From positions 62,001 through 126,000 of the forward strand of contig JAHCJV010000002.1 of NCBI GenBank assembly GCA_026126105.1: a stretch of DNA of 64,000 nucleotides. The letters are read 5' to 3'. The translations under genes were made by a program, and so were the position numbers. Positions 37,301-45,778 of this stretch are shown here, piece by piece (position 1 is the first letter of the stretch; every line of letters begins with the position of its first letter). The notes below the pieces were generated by a model. The model saw only the letters and a list, made by a program, of their open reading frames with translations. It was not told the DNA's origin and did no database searches. The stretch is from Enhydrobacter sp. Lineage in GTDB: Bacteria > Pseudomonadota > Alphaproteobacteria > Reyranellales > Reyranellaceae.

Positions 37301-37908
37301 AAACGTGAGCCGCCGTCGCCGCCCTTGCCGCCGGTCTGCAGCACGCTGGCGGTGGCACTGCTCTGCGCGTGGGCCACCGCGGTTGTGTTGCTGGCAACGC
37401 CGCCCGCGCCGCCTAGCGCGCCGATCAAGGTCGACAAACCGCCGGTGCCACCCTGCGAGATCGCCGTCGCCACGGTGGTGGCGCCGCCTCCGGTGCTGCG
37501 GGCCGAAGCCGTCGCGGCACCGCCGGTGCCGCCGAGATTTCCCTGTCCGTCGAGCTGGGGATTGAAGGCGCCGCCCGGATTACCGGCACTGCCGCCGGCG
37601 CCGCCGATCGCCTCGGCCTTGGCAGAGGTGTCGAACGAGAACCGTGTGGTGACCGCGCTCGCCGACGCATCGCCACCCTCGCCGCCGGCGCCACCGTTGC
37701 CGGCCTTTTGGTTCCCGGGCGGATTTGATCCGCCATCGCCACCCTTGCCACCCTTGCCGCCAGTCGCCTTGGCGCTGTTGGTTTCGTCATTAGGCGTCGT
37801 GGTCGCGGCGACGGCCGGACCGCCCGGGCCGCCATCCGTCCCCGAGCCGCTTCCCGTTCCATCCGTTCCGGCGGTACCAGCGATGCCCGTTTCAGTGACT
37901 GTGCTCAT
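34354..37908 (-). CDS. Giant glycine-rich repeat protein (1184 residues), unknown function
   Basis: This protein is dominated by Gly, Ala, Ser and Thr, with hundreds of GGxGG turns between short strands, reminiscent of mycobacterial PE_PGRS domains and of bacterial beta-roll or polyglycine-II folds. It has no cysteine and no N-terminal signal peptide. Residues about 219-960 hold four long repeats, each opening with a segment like LTNAVTGSTEGGQLILSQ and a later SSLxFDDA strand. The last 210 residues are non-repetitive and beta-rich with many Asp (IHIDIDLTQLANPGNLILG), and could be a secretion or folding module. It is transcribed in the same direction as the chain-length gene upstream, 507 bp away. 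GGGAG precedes the ATG. Confidence 0.85.
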   Translation of the reverse strand: MSTVTETGIAGTAGTDGTGSGSGTDGGPGGPAVAATTTPNDETNSAKATGGKGGKGGDGGSNPPGNQKAGNGGAGGEGGDASASAVTTRFSFDTSAKAEAIGGAGGSAGNPGGAFNPQLDGQGNLGGTGGAATASARSTGGGATTVATAISQGGTGGLSTLIGALGGAGGVASNTTAVAHAQSSATASVLQTGGKGGDGGSRFTGAGHSGGGADGAASTLTNAVTGSTEGGQLILSQTAVGGAGGVAFFDRTGSGGAASSSLIFDDASNATKSKSIVATVAAKGGAAGESFGGPATGLVAGNGGAATALGTVKGTRGVSMSSVATGGDAAINRLETGGGKGGGAVAQASASSTTTVHTDAVTAIATATGGAGGRATTGKGGDGGSASAGATANSTGDGIVTASATATGGAGGDNGGSGASVSLTNMVGGSSGGGTLQLNQTAIGGKGGNNGGAAGAATSSLAFDDAAHPLAQESLLVKGTATAIGGAGGAGGNGQAAANGGSSNAFSYVSGARGSVESSAVARGGEGGAGGGSGGSAKASAAGSSSAVGASVKVAATAQAGDGGAGGGLGGSVSLTDAVTGVAAHAGTLELTQTARGGRGGSGESTAAGAGGKAKSSLTFGDTIAHDSLGLTAHSIAVGGNGGAGQNAAAGAGGQATARLTLIGFGTMEGGAEATGGNGGRAIGDGNGGAGGAASASAALSASKGNSHPASPTVHAEATGGRGGDGWGVGHSGGAGGGANAQARATTVGAAEEVSAKAEATGGNGGTGFSGAAGGAGAGVTLSNAVSSSGGGSHVSLVQEAYGGDGGASLGDGSIHGGDGGAAVSKLTIKDADSDLPAKSIDAVVEAHGGRGGHGGVLTSKGGAATAKLTLESAGDANGKAIAVGGGGDGTKGNAIATSSVVGHLVTSEADAAGGPGGNTAATATAVGTGIDGDVKASAFTAPGRLGIISAGAEAEGDVGGKATALAQVSNFHVTDIATKQQAVAHLTLLPDVSAVEEVLDANANIKAAFDPKASPSFFGIAEMGGGYSKSASDAQVSTSSIHIDIDLTQLANPGNLILGLYDGVKLGSGFASMTFEVEGDGDSLFKQTFTDANAAVAFFTNNTLDLGDITQFGAALDLDLELTLNTTSIGQGFNFEVLIGDPPSTELAFSSAMASFDPSAGVGSTAPSSFAEPEHHLTLAAPS
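35029..37254 (-). repeat. Four-fold long repeat inside the glycine-rich gene
   Basis: The translated repeats begin near residues 219, 422, 574 and 781, spaced about 203, 152 and 207 residues. Each starts with an (S/T)L(T/S)(N/D)xV strand, goes through a Gly-rich turn and an L-x-L-x-Q-T strand, then a GGxGG tract. About 30-45 residues later it has SSL(I/A/T)F(D/G)D or SKLTIKD. Divergence between copies shows the duplication is old and not an assembly artefact. Confidence 0.75.
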
Positions 37909-38415
37909 CTCGGCTCTCCCTCGCTTCGACTTCCACCCGCGTGCCGACAGTTGCCCTGCCAGACGTTCCCAGGTTGGCTAAAGGCTACCAGCCGATGGCG
38001 GGATGAGGTTGAGCCGAGAATTATGCGCGAGGGGCGATCAATTATTCGCGGCCGCCATTGGGCGGCGGCATGGCAGGATCGAGACTCGATCGAAGGGCGG
38101 GGGCTGCTTTACCGACGGGCATCGAGCCTGCGGCAAGGCACGCTCGCGCGGCCGGACCGTATCGTGCTCGACGACGAGCGCCGGCGGAAGCGGGGTCCGT
38201 CGCGACGTTGTCGTCGAGAGTGACAGCACCTCGGGGTTCAGCGTGGATCGGCGCCATGTGACCCTGGCGGGCCGCTTGGGCTTACCCAGCGGGGCTGCGC
38301 GCATTCTTCTCTCGAGACCGGGTTATCCTTTTCCGTCAGCGAGGGGCCCGCCGAGATACACGGTGGACGGCACGTCTCTGCAAGCGGCCGGTAGGCTGCG
38401 CTGTGCTCGACCTCG
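37909..38415. other. 507-bp intergenic region, nothing definite seen
   Basis: This span lies between the stop of the chain-length gene and the start of the glycine-rich gene (both on the minus strand). Several open frames cross it but extend into neighbouring genes and look like shadows. Apart from the ribosome site next to 37908, no convincing promoter, RNA or repeat was found. Its length suggests the glycine-rich gene has its own promoter. Confidence 0.5.
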
Positions 38416-39870
38416 CTATCTGGGCGCCGAACGCCGCGCGAGGCCGGCGCGCAGTTCCGATAGCACGGCAAGGATCACGCTCAGCACCAGGCCGAGCACG
38501 AAGCCGATGGCGAGATTGACGCTCCATCGCGGGCGTGTCGGCTCGCGCACGTCTGGCATGGACGGCGCCTGGATGATCGAGATGTTGCCGATTCGATTTT
38601 CATTCAGAGCATCCGACAGACGCGCCTGCTCGAGCCGGACCGTGATCTGCTTCACCTCGGCCCGGGCGGTGTCGACGGCGCGCTCGAGCGACCAGCGCTC
38701 GGGATCCTGCTTGGAGACGATCGCGATCTGGCCATCGAGCTTTGCCAGTTCCTGGCGCAACGTTGCCGTTCGCGCCGCGAGAGATGCCCGATCTGCCTCG
38801 GTGCGCACCAGCTCCTGTTCGATCGCCATCAGTTCAGGATTGCGCGCCTGGCGCACGGTGCCGGAGAATTCCGTGTTCAGCTGACGCAGGAATTGCTCGG
38901 CAAGCCTGATCTCGGCGCGAACCTGACGGAGCGGCGGGCTGTCGTCGGCGAACTGGACCAGAAGCTCCTGCTCGCGCAGCCGGAGGTTCAGCAGCTTGCT
39001 GCGCGCGTCGTCGACGACACGGCTCGGTTCCTTGTCGACATGCGCGGTGATCTCCGCCGGCGTCGCCGCCGCCTGTTTGCGCAGATTGGCCACACGATCG
39101 GTCACCGCCGCGAGATCGGCGTTGCTGCGCGCCACGAGGGCCGCAAAGTCGGTCCATTGCTGCAGCAGCAGGGGCAGGCCGGAGTCGTAGGCGAGCGCCC
39201 CGTACCGCACGCGGAAGTCCGCCAGCTTGTCGGCGGCAGCGACCATCCTGCTCTGCGCCTGCTCGCTTTGCTGCTCGAAGAACGCGGTCTGGGAGTTGGC
39301 GTAGATGCTGAGGGAGCGGTCTCGAAAGATCTGGATCAAGGTCGCGAGAGTGCTTTCCGCGAGTGCCGGGTCGGAATGCTGGAAGGACAGCTGCACGACG
39401 TTCGAGCTGCGCAGAGGTCGCGCGGAAAATGCCCTGCCAAATCGTTCCAGCGCCTTGGTCAGGTCCGGCTTTCCATCCGGCAGGAGCAGGTCCGGATAAA
39501 GCCGCTCGGCGCCGACGGCTGCCAAGGTCGCGCGGGCAATATCGCGGCTCTGCAGCAGTTGCACCAGGGTATTCAGCAGCTCTTCGGTGCTGGCGGAGGT
39601 CGGGATCGGCTGGTTGGCGGCCTCGCCCACTTCGGACCGATAGATGAATTCGCGGCCGAACTTGACGACGATGACCGAATCCGACTGATAGACCGGCTTC
39701 ATCAGCAGCGTGACGGCCACGGCGAGCAGAAGGCTTGCGGCAATCGTCACCAGCATGAGAACGTGATGCCGGCGAACGATTCGAAGGATGTCGCGGAAAG
39801 ACAGGGCGCTGTAGGAGACTCCCATTCGATGGGAGGCGGTGCTTGACGCGGAACTGTTCGTATCTACCAA
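38416..39870 (-). CDS. Polysaccharide co-polymerase / chain-length protein (Wzz/GumC type, no kinase)
   Basis: A 484-residue inner-membrane protein with a Wzz domain: one helix near 38-58 (HHVLMLVTIAASLLLAVAV), a long periplasmic coiled coil (about 190-410) and a C-terminal helix (about 448-470) preceded by the Pro-rich REPTRPRWSVNLAIG. It lacks a C-terminal BY-kinase domain (the chain ends ARRSAPR), so a separate kinase or none regulates it. It controls polymer length and links the polymerase to the outer-membrane exporter, encoded divergently at 40011. The 140-bp gap between them is the likely shared promoter region. Confidence 0.9.
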   Translation of the reverse strand: MVDTNSSASSTASHRMGVSYSALSFRDILRIVRRHHVLMLVTIAASLLLAVAVTLLMKPVYQSDSVIVVKFGREFIYRSEVGEAANQPIPTSASTEELLNTLVQLLQSRDIARATLAAVGAERLYPDLLLPDGKPDLTKALERFGRAFSARPLRSSNVVQLSFQHSDPALAESTLATLIQIFRDRSLSIYANSQTAFFEQQSEQAQSRMVAAADKLADFRVRYGALAYDSGLPLLLQQWTDFAALVARSNADLAAVTDRVANLRKQAAATPAEITAHVDKEPSRVVDDARSKLLNLRLREQELLVQFADDSPPLRQVRAEIRLAEQFLRQLNTEFSGTVRQARNPELMAIEQELVRTEADRASLAARTATLRQELAKLDGQIAIVSKQDPERWSLERAVDTARAEVKQITVRLEQARLSDALNENRIGNISIIQAPSMPDVREPTRPRWSVNLAIGFVLGLVLSVILAVLSELRAGLARRSAPR

Positions 39871-40010
39871 TTCGTCGACTCTTGAGTCAGAGCGCTATGG
39901 ACTCTCGAAATTCAAGGCCCGGTCGTGGAATTCTACCCCAATACTCTCAAGAGCGCACCTAACGCTGGCTCACCTGTGATGCATCAGGCAAATTGACCGC
40001 GCATTCAGAC

Positions 40011-40748
40011 ATGAACCGGATGAATCGAAAGCAATACTTCGAGGCCCTCCTGCTCCTGTTCCTCTCCAGCCTGCTGCTCGCGGGGTGCGGACAGACCTCG
40101 ATGCAGGCAGGCAAGACCACCCCCGCCTCCTTCAGCCCCTGGGTCGAGGAGAAGACCGAGTACACCATCGGTGTGGGCGACGAGATCGAGGTGAAGCTGC
40201 CGTTCAATGCCGAGTTCAGCGATCGGGTGACGGTCGGCCCCGACGGCCGCTTCACCCTGCCGTTGATCGGCGAGGTTCGTGCCGAAGGGCGCACCGTCCC
40301 GGATCTGACGGCCGAGCTGGAGAGCCGCTTCAGCCAGGACCTTCGCTCGCCACGAGTCCAGGTCGCGATCCGCAATTACGTATCGCAGCGTATCTTCGTC
40401 GGCGGGGAGGTCAGCAAGCCCGGCGTCTATACCCTTCAGGGCCGTATCGGACTCATGGAGGCGGTCATCACCGCCAATGGAAACGGTTCGCTGGATACGG
40501 CGCGAATGAGCCAGATCGTGCTTATCCGACGCAACAGGGATGGCCTGCCGATGATGCGAACCGTCGATCTCACCGGCTTCATCCGCGGATCCGAGAACGA
40601 CGTGCCGCTGCAGCCCTCGGACGTGGTGTTCGTGCCGAAGTCGACGATCGCCGAGCTGAACCAGTTCATGGATCAGTTCGTGACGCGGATGATCCCGTTC
40701 CAGCGCAGCTTCATCTACACGCTGGGCAAGCAGCAGAACTATTTCTGA
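40011..40748 (+). CDS. Polysaccharide export outer-membrane lipoprotein (Wza type)
   Basis: A 245-residue lipoprotein with lipobox LLLAGC near residue 25. The Poly_export domain opens with YTIGVGDEIEVKLP and a SLBB domain follows (RIFVGGEVSKPGVYTLQG). It should form the outer-membrane channel for the exopolysaccharide made by the 41-49 kb genes. ATG codons at 40011 and 40020 are both possible starts. It is divergent from the chain-length gene and convergent with the nuclease-like gene. Confidence 0.93.
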   Translation: MNRMNRKQYFEALLLLFLSSLLLAGCGQTSMQAGKTTPASFSPWVEEKTEYTIGVGDEIEVKLPFNAEFSDRVTVGPDGRFTLPLIGEVRAEGRTVPDLTAELESRFSQDLRSPRVQVAIRNYVSQRIFVGGEVSKPGVYTLQGRIGLMEAVITANGNGSLDTARMSQIVLIRRNRDGLPMMRTVDLTGFIRGSENDVPLQPSDVVFVPKSTIAELNQFMDQFVTRMIPFQRSFIYTLGKQQNYF

Positions 40749-40763
40749 GCGACCGAAGCCGTC

Positions 40764-41321
40764 TCAGTAGGGCGCGCGGCACTCGTCCGGCAGCTTGTAG
40801 CCGCCGGCGACGTCGACAACCGCAGTCCGCTCGATCGCCGCGAAGGTTGCCCCCGACTGGCGCGGACAGTCGCGCGCAAAGCCCCGCCTCACGAGGTCCG
40901 CCGCAAGATCGCGGCCGCCGGCGACGCGGCATTGCGCCGTCTGAAGCGCACCCCGGAAAATGTTCTTCTTCGGGGCGCAAATGACCGTTTGGCTGCCGAT
41001 CAGCGCCGCCAGCCCCTGCATGGCGGTGTAGCCGCCGAATTCGTTCATCGGCGGCGCCGCGATGCCCCAGAGGCGGTAGGTCGTCTGCCTGATCCGCAAC
41101 GTGTCGCCGCTCATGACCTGCGCCCGGCCGGCGATCTCGCCGGGGTTGACGATAACCTTCTCGGTGACCTTCGGAGACGGCGTTTCGTCAGGTTTCTGAA
41201 CCATTGGTGCCGGGACATTGAGCGTCGGCGCGTAGATCGCCGGGGACTGCGCCATGCCCTCCTTTTGCCATCCGGCAGTCACACCGATCACCATTAGCAA
41301 GGTCCGGAGAGCGCGCCGCAT
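40764..41321 (-). CDS. Exported staphylococcal-nuclease-like protein, probably inactive
   Basis: A 185-residue protein with a hydrophobic export segment (LLMVIGVTAGWQKEGMAQ) and an SNase fold: VMSGDTLRIRQTTYRLWGIAAPP and LAADLVRRGFARDC. Relative to staphylococcal nuclease, Asp40 and Glu43 are replaced by Ala88 and Pro91; only the Asp21 and Arg35 equivalents (D73, R83) remain. Enzyme activity is therefore unlikely. Four cysteines in the second half may form disulfides. It is the last gene of the polysaccharide operon, 2 bp after the PAP2 gene, so it may bind rather than cut a substrate. The start at 41321 avoids overlap with PAP2. Confidence 0.75.
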   Translation of the reverse strand: MRRALRTLLMVIGVTAGWQKEGMAQSPAIYAPTLNVPAPMVQKPDETPSPKVTEKVIVNPGEIAGRAQVMSGDTLRIRQTTYRLWGIAAPPMNEFGGYTAMQGLAALIGSQTVICAPKKNIFRGALQTAQCRVAGGRDLAADLVRRGFARDCPRQSGATFAAIERTAVVDVAGGYKLPDECRAPY

Positions 41322-41323
41322 CC

Positions 41324-41911
41324 TCAAACCCCCGCCAAGTGCCGTATCCACGGATTGACGTGCGGATGGAGCAGCCAGCTGAAAGGCAGGGCTACAATCA
41401 GCGAACCCGCCACCCAGAGCCGATCGATCCTGCCGGTCGTTTCCCAAGCCCATGTATTCCCCGCCGCCGTCAGCCCGCCGACGCCGACAGCGAAGCCGCC
41501 GACCACATCCATCCAGCCATGCTCCGTCAGGGCCACGCGCGAGATCCCCTCGGCCAACGCGATGACGCCAAGTATCGCAAGGAAGAGCAACGGCCGCCAT
41601 GGCGTCGCCCGCAATTCATCCCGGACCAGGAGGAGCGCCAATCCGCCGTAAAACGTCACCGCGAGGGCGACGTGGCCGCTCGGAAAATGCCACCAATCCG
41701 GATCGTGCGTCATCGACCGCTTGATGATCAGGACGGCGGCGAGGCCCAGCAACATGCCACCACCCCAGCACAGCGCCATACGCAAGTGCCCACGCAGCGT
41801 CAGCATGACCAGAGCAAGCATGATCAGCGGTCCGACAAAGCCGATATCGGCCGCCAAGCTGAGCAATCTCAGCGTCGGACAGTCCGATGCAGAAGGCACT
41901 GAACTACACAT
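41324..41911 (-). CDS. PAP2-family phosphatase
   Basis: A 195-residue membrane phosphatase with about five helices. The PAP2 catalytic motifs are present, though the first is altered: K64 then P71 without the usual Arg of the RP pair. The others are intact (PSGHVALA at 77-84, and SRVALTEHGWMDVVGG with R125, H131, D135). It probably recycles undecaprenyl diphosphate released during polysaccharide polymerisation. It lies within the minus-strand run of polysaccharide genes. Confidence 0.85.
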   Translation of the reverse strand: MCSSVPSASDCPTLRLLSLAADIGFVGPLIMLALVMLTLRGHLRMALCWGGGMLLGLAAVLIIKRSMTHDPDWWHFPSGHVALAVTFYGGLALLLVRDELRATPWRPLLFLAILGVIALAEGISRVALTEHGWMDVVGGFAVGVGGLTAAGNTWAWETTGRIDRLWVAGSLIVALPFSWLLHPHVNPWIRHLAGV

Positions 41912-41988
41912 GCAGCCGCCCGGGCGTCACCACCGACGGGCGGCGATCGAAAGCGACGCTACTATGCACCTCTACGAAGCGTGACCGC

Positions 41989-43152
41989 TCATTTCCGCAC
42001 TTCTGACCGTGATGTCAGGAGGTCGTCATAAACTGCCAAGGTAGCGTCGATCATGCGCTGACGCCCGTCCACGGAACCCATCCCTTCGCGCGCCGCTCGA
42101 CCCATGGCGGCGAGACGGTGCGGATCTGCGGCGAGGGCGACAAGGGCCGCAGCGAATGCGTCCGGTGCCCCCGCCGGCACGATCAGGCCGCTGACGCCGT
42201 CGGCGATGGCTTCCCGGCTGCCGCCCACGTCGGTCGTCAGCACGGCAACGCCGTGGCTGGCCGCTTCCAGCACGGCGTAGCTGAATCCTTCATAGCGGCT
42301 CGGCTGCGCAAACAGATCGAAGGCCGGATAACGCGGACGGGCATCCACTGCCCCCAGCCAAATTACCTGCCGGGAACAGCCCAGGTGCTCGGCCTGCTGG
42401 CGTGCCACCGCGCTCTCTTCTCCATCGCCGATCACCACCAGCCGTGCCTTTGCATTGGCTTGGGCGACCGGAGCGAAGGCCGCGATCAGGACGTCCAGGG
42501 CCTTCTGACGACTGAGCCGGCCGACGAAGCCGATAGCCAGTTCATCCTCGGCAAGTCCCAGGGCCATGCGCGCCTCCCGGCGAGTCGGTCCTGTCGCGGG
42601 CGCGACCCCATTCGGGATCACGACAAGCTTCTCGCGCGGTATGCCGAGGCCAACAATGTGCTCGCACTCGGCCGACGAGACCGCGATGATCCGATCGGTG
42701 AGCCATGCCAGCGCCCTCTCTCCGGCGCCGAAGACCAGACGTTTCGCAGGCCCCAGCATCGGATCCTGGGTCGAAATGGCATGGGGGGTGTAGACGATGG
42801 CGCTGTTGTTGCCGATCCCGGCGAGCCGCGCCAGCATGCCGCCCTTCGACGAATGCCCATGGATCACGTCGAATGGCCCCGTCTGCTTTACCAGCTTGCG
42901 AACTTGAAGGGTGGCAGCGATGTCCCAGGGACCAGGCGCGCGCCGCATCGGCACGGCATGGAAGTTGACGTCCTTCAGCCGGGCACGACCTGACCGGCAC
43001 ACCTCGTCTTCGCGCGTCGGGGAATAGATGACCGCTGGCGCGTGGCCGGCCTGCAGCCCGCCCTCCGACAAGTCGAGGACATGCCGGCCAACCCCGGTTG
43101 CCATCGCTTCCACAACGTGGAGGATGCGCATCGGCCGCTCCGGCCCGCTCAT
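41989..43152 (-). CDS. Glycosyltransferase family 4
   Basis: A 387-residue GT-B enzyme. The N-terminal acceptor domain begins MRILHVVEAMATGVGRHVLD (codon 8 onward, a possible alternative start). The C-terminal nucleotide-sugar domain has GFVGRLSRQKALDVLI and SRYEGFSYAVLEAASHG with the conserved EX7E glutamates. It adds a sugar to the lipid-linked repeat unit on the cytoplasmic face. It overlaps the polymerase gene upstream by 4 nt (ATGA). Confidence 0.9.
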   Translation of the reverse strand: MSGPERPMRILHVVEAMATGVGRHVLDLSEGGLQAGHAPAVIYSPTREDEVCRSGRARLKDVNFHAVPMRRAPGPWDIAATLQVRKLVKQTGPFDVIHGHSSKGGMLARLAGIGNNSAIVYTPHAISTQDPMLGPAKRLVFGAGERALAWLTDRIIAVSSAECEHIVGLGIPREKLVVIPNGVAPATGPTRREARMALGLAEDELAIGFVGRLSRQKALDVLIAAFAPVAQANAKARLVVIGDGEESAVARQQAEHLGCSRQVIWLGAVDARPRYPAFDLFAQPSRYEGFSYAVLEAASHGVAVLTTDVGGSREAIADGVSGLIVPAGAPDAFAAALVALAADPHRLAAMGRAAREGMGSVDGRQRMIDATLAVYDDLLTSRSEVRK

Positions 43153-44456
43153 GCAAGTCGCCTGCTCAATTGCGCCATGAGTTGCCCCAGGAGAAGCCAG
43201 CCGACGATGATGTAGACGCCAAAGAAGGCCGGGGTGAATACGAAGGCATCGATGATCTGCAGCATCAGGAATCCGGTCCAGACGACCGCCTCGGGCACCG
43301 GACGGTGCTCCACCGGCTGCCGTAGCGATTCAGAGATCCAGCGCATGACGCGCCCAACCGCCAGGCCGTAGATGAATCCGCCGATCAGCAGGCCCGGAAG
43401 GCCGAAGTTGACGTACATCTCGCCGAAGATCGGAGGGCGCAGCCCGCTGTGCTGCGTCGGATCGAGCCCGGCCAGCAGCGGACTCACGCGGCCGAAGGCG
43501 TAGGTTTCCCGGAACGGCATCAGGTACGAGGGAATGAAAGAGAGATAGCCCGCGATGTAGGTCTTGCCCAGCATCCAGTCGCCATCCTGCATTCCGCTCA
43601 GGATCCAGGCAAAGTCGCGCATGTCGGTCAGTTCGTTGCCGAAGAAGAAGGTGCCGAGCGCATTGCTCGATCGCGCGACGTCGCCGCGCAACAGGCTGGT
43701 GAACACTGCCGCCGACGCCAGCGCGAGACCGCCGGCGCCCACGATCAGCAGGTTCCGAAAGCGGCGCGGCATCGCGAGGATGACGGCTACCTGGATCAAG
43801 GTGAGGATCGCCACCGTGCGATTGCCGCCAATGATGCCCAGCGATGCAGCACCCAGGCCGAGCGCCACGAAACCCGGCCGATTCCAGCCAGCGCCATAGA
43901 CGACGAGCCCGGCGGCGCACAGCGGTACGATCTGGCTCCAGAGATTGTAGAACGGCCTCAGCTCGGGCCTTTCGAACACCAGCGAGCGCGCCACGAACGG
44001 CTGAAAGCCAAGGGCGAACAGCAGCCCCGTCAGGCCGAGCACGATACCCAGCGAGACCATGGCGGCGCCGCTGCCGCACCATCCCTGGACGATGCTGCGA
44101 TAGACCAGGCTGCACAGCAGAGGGGGTCGCGACAGCATCGCCGCGCCCAGCCCCAATCCGCACAGCATCGCCACCACGCCTCCTGCAGTCAGATAGAGGG
44201 CGAGATCGAGGTGCTCCAGAATGCGGCCGAAGTATTGACCCGTGGCGACGATGTTGTTGTCCGACCAGGCAAACGGAAACAGCACCACGATCTTGAGGAA
44301 GTAGTTGAAGCCGAACAGGTAGCTCGCGAACGACAGGGCGCCCCAGCGCCGGTAGTCGAGGCACCAGAAGACGAGGAAGCCGACCGCGCCGATCGCAAGG
44401 ATCACCCAGTCCAGCGCGCCGATGCGCTCGAGCGGCAACCAGGGTGCGTCGTACAT
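43149..44456 (-). CDS. Oligosaccharide repeat-unit polymerase (Wzy/O-antigen polymerase type)
   Basis: A 435-residue integral membrane protein with about 11 predicted helices and a large periplasmic loop (about 270-350) containing FIPSYLMPFRETYAFGR. Sequence conservation in this class is low; assignment rests on topology, the arginine-containing periplasmic loop and the position between flippase and glycosyltransferase genes. It should join repeat units made on undecaprenyl phosphate in the periplasm. Confidence 0.78.
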   Translation of the reverse strand: MYDAPWLPLERIGALDWVILAIGAVGFLVFWCLDYRRWGALSFASYLFGFNYFLKIVVLFPFAWSDNNIVATGQYFGRILEHLDLALYLTAGGVVAMLCGLGLGAAMLSRPPLLCSLVYRSIVQGWCGSGAAMVSLGIVLGLTGLLFALGFQPFVARSLVFERPELRPFYNLWSQIVPLCAAGLVVYGAGWNRPGFVALGLGAASLGIIGGNRTVAILTLIQVAVILAMPRRFRNLLIVGAGGLALASAAVFTSLLRGDVARSSNALGTFFFGNELTDMRDFAWILSGMQDGDWMLGKTYIAGYLSFIPSYLMPFRETYAFGRVSPLLAGLDPTQHSGLRPPIFGEMYVNFGLPGLLIGGFIYGLAVGRVMRWISESLRQPVEHRPVPEAVVWTGFLMLQIIDAFVFTPAFFGVYIIVGWLLLGQLMAQLSRRLA

Positions 44457-44471
44457 TCGCCCCCCTGCCGC

Positions 44472-45776
44472 TCAGCCCTGTGGCCGCTTCCCAGCGAGCG
44501 GAAAGCGGGCGGCCAGGAAGACGTAGAGAACGGCTCCCAGTACGTACGCGGCGGCGTAAAGCGCCGCGAAGCCCAGAAGACTTAGCTGGAGCACCGCATC
44601 GAGGGCTGCGACGAGCGTCATGAGCAGCGCCATACCAGTCGCCAAGCGGCCAATCGGCAGGAAGAAGCCCGTATGGACCAGGACGAAGTTCGAAACCGTC
44701 TGCACCAGATTGGCGAATACGAGCACAATCAGGATGTAGTTGAAGGCAGGCGGCACCTGCGCCGCGCCGCCCAACAGAATCGCGAACAGCCGCTCGCCGG
44801 CACCGCCCAGAATCAAGCCGAGACCGATCGCCGGCACCAGCGCCACAAGAAAGGCCTGCACCGTGCGCCGCCGCAAATCGGCCGTATCGCCGGCGGCGAA
44901 GGCCCGGGTCTGCAGGGGCACCAACAGATCGCAGGCGGCGGAAAAGACCACCGTCGCGCCGCGAAACACCTTGAAGACAGTGTCGAATACGATCGTCGGC
45001 CCGCCCAGCCCGTGCAGGGCCGGCACGAGCAGCGACGGGAAAGTATAGACGTACATCTCGCCCAGCGCATAACGGCCGCTGCTCCAGAGGGCCGAGCGAT
45101 GACGACGAAAAAAGACTGTCGATATCTCGGCCATGCGTCCCGCTTGCCACCGGAGAAGTCCCAGGCGCCCGAGACGGGCAAGCAGCACGACGAACAGCAC
45201 GGCCCAAAGCAGGTTGCTCCAGAGCATGAAAGACATGAAGGAGATCGGAATGAAGAGACAGAAGATCAGGCCGATATGGCCGATCCTGCGCACGGCATCG
45301 AGGCTTTCGAAAAAGATGAACTGGTCGCCTGCAACGCTCACGTTACGCAAGACGAACCAGACCAGATTGAGGGCGGTATAGATGAAGAACAGAGCCTCGT
45401 GGGTTGCCTCGAGAGAACCCCGGCTCGTCGCGGTCGCGACGAACGCGAAGCACAGCAGCGCCCCCATTGCGACGATGATGGCGTAGATCAGCGCAACGCC
45501 CGCCGCCTGCGCGGGCAACATTTCCCCGGTCGCACCGGGGCCGAGGCGATCCTTCAGGAACCCGTCGCGGAGATGGACGAAGAGCACCTTCGCCACCCCG
45601 AGATCGAACAGCCACAGGGACACGCCGAGGCTGGCGATCACGATGTAGATCGAGAACTGCTCGGGGCTGAGCACTCGGGCGAAAACGTAGGTCTGGACGA
45701 AGCCGCTCGCCAGCGCGCCGCCGGCGGTCGCGGCCCGCAACGCCGCGTAGACCGGCACCCGCCCGCGCAATCTCAT
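44472..45776 (-). CDS. Oligosaccharide flippase (Wzx type)
   Basis: A 434-residue MATE-like membrane protein with about 12 helices, starting MRLRGRVPVYAALRAATAGG. The first segments (YVFARVLSPEQFSIYIVIASLG) are typical of polysaccharide flippases. It moves lipid-linked repeat units across the inner membrane. The start at 45776 leaves 2 bp to the upstream glycosyltransferase stop; a longer frame upstream is not real. Confidence 0.85.
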   Translation of the reverse strand: MRLRGRVPVYAALRAATAGGALASGFVQTYVFARVLSPEQFSIYIVIASLGVSLWLFDLGVAKVLFVHLRDGFLKDRLGPGATGEMLPAQAAGVALIYAIIVAMGALLCFAFVATATSRGSLEATHEALFFIYTALNLVWFVLRNVSVAGDQFIFFESLDAVRRIGHIGLIFCLFIPISFMSFMLWSNLLWAVLFVVLLARLGRLGLLRWQAGRMAEISTVFFRRHRSALWSSGRYALGEMYVYTFPSLLVPALHGLGGPTIVFDTVFKVFRGATVVFSAACDLLVPLQTRAFAAGDTADLRRRTVQAFLVALVPAIGLGLILGGAGERLFAILLGGAAQVPPAFNYILIVLVFANLVQTVSNFVLVHTGFFLPIGRLATGMALLMTLVAALDAVLQLSLLGFAALYAAAYVLGAVLYVFLAARFPLAGKRPQG

Positions 45777-45778
45777 GG

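Noticed and set aside
37951..38884. Possible genes in the gap upstream of the glycine-rich gene
   Set aside because: The open frames run into the chain-length gene on the opposite strand and show no coding character or ribosome site.
43330..45207. 625-codon minus-strand frame overlapping the polymerase and flippase genes
   Set aside because: It is in a different frame from two well-supported membrane proteins, and its composition lacks hydrophobic segments expected of the locus.
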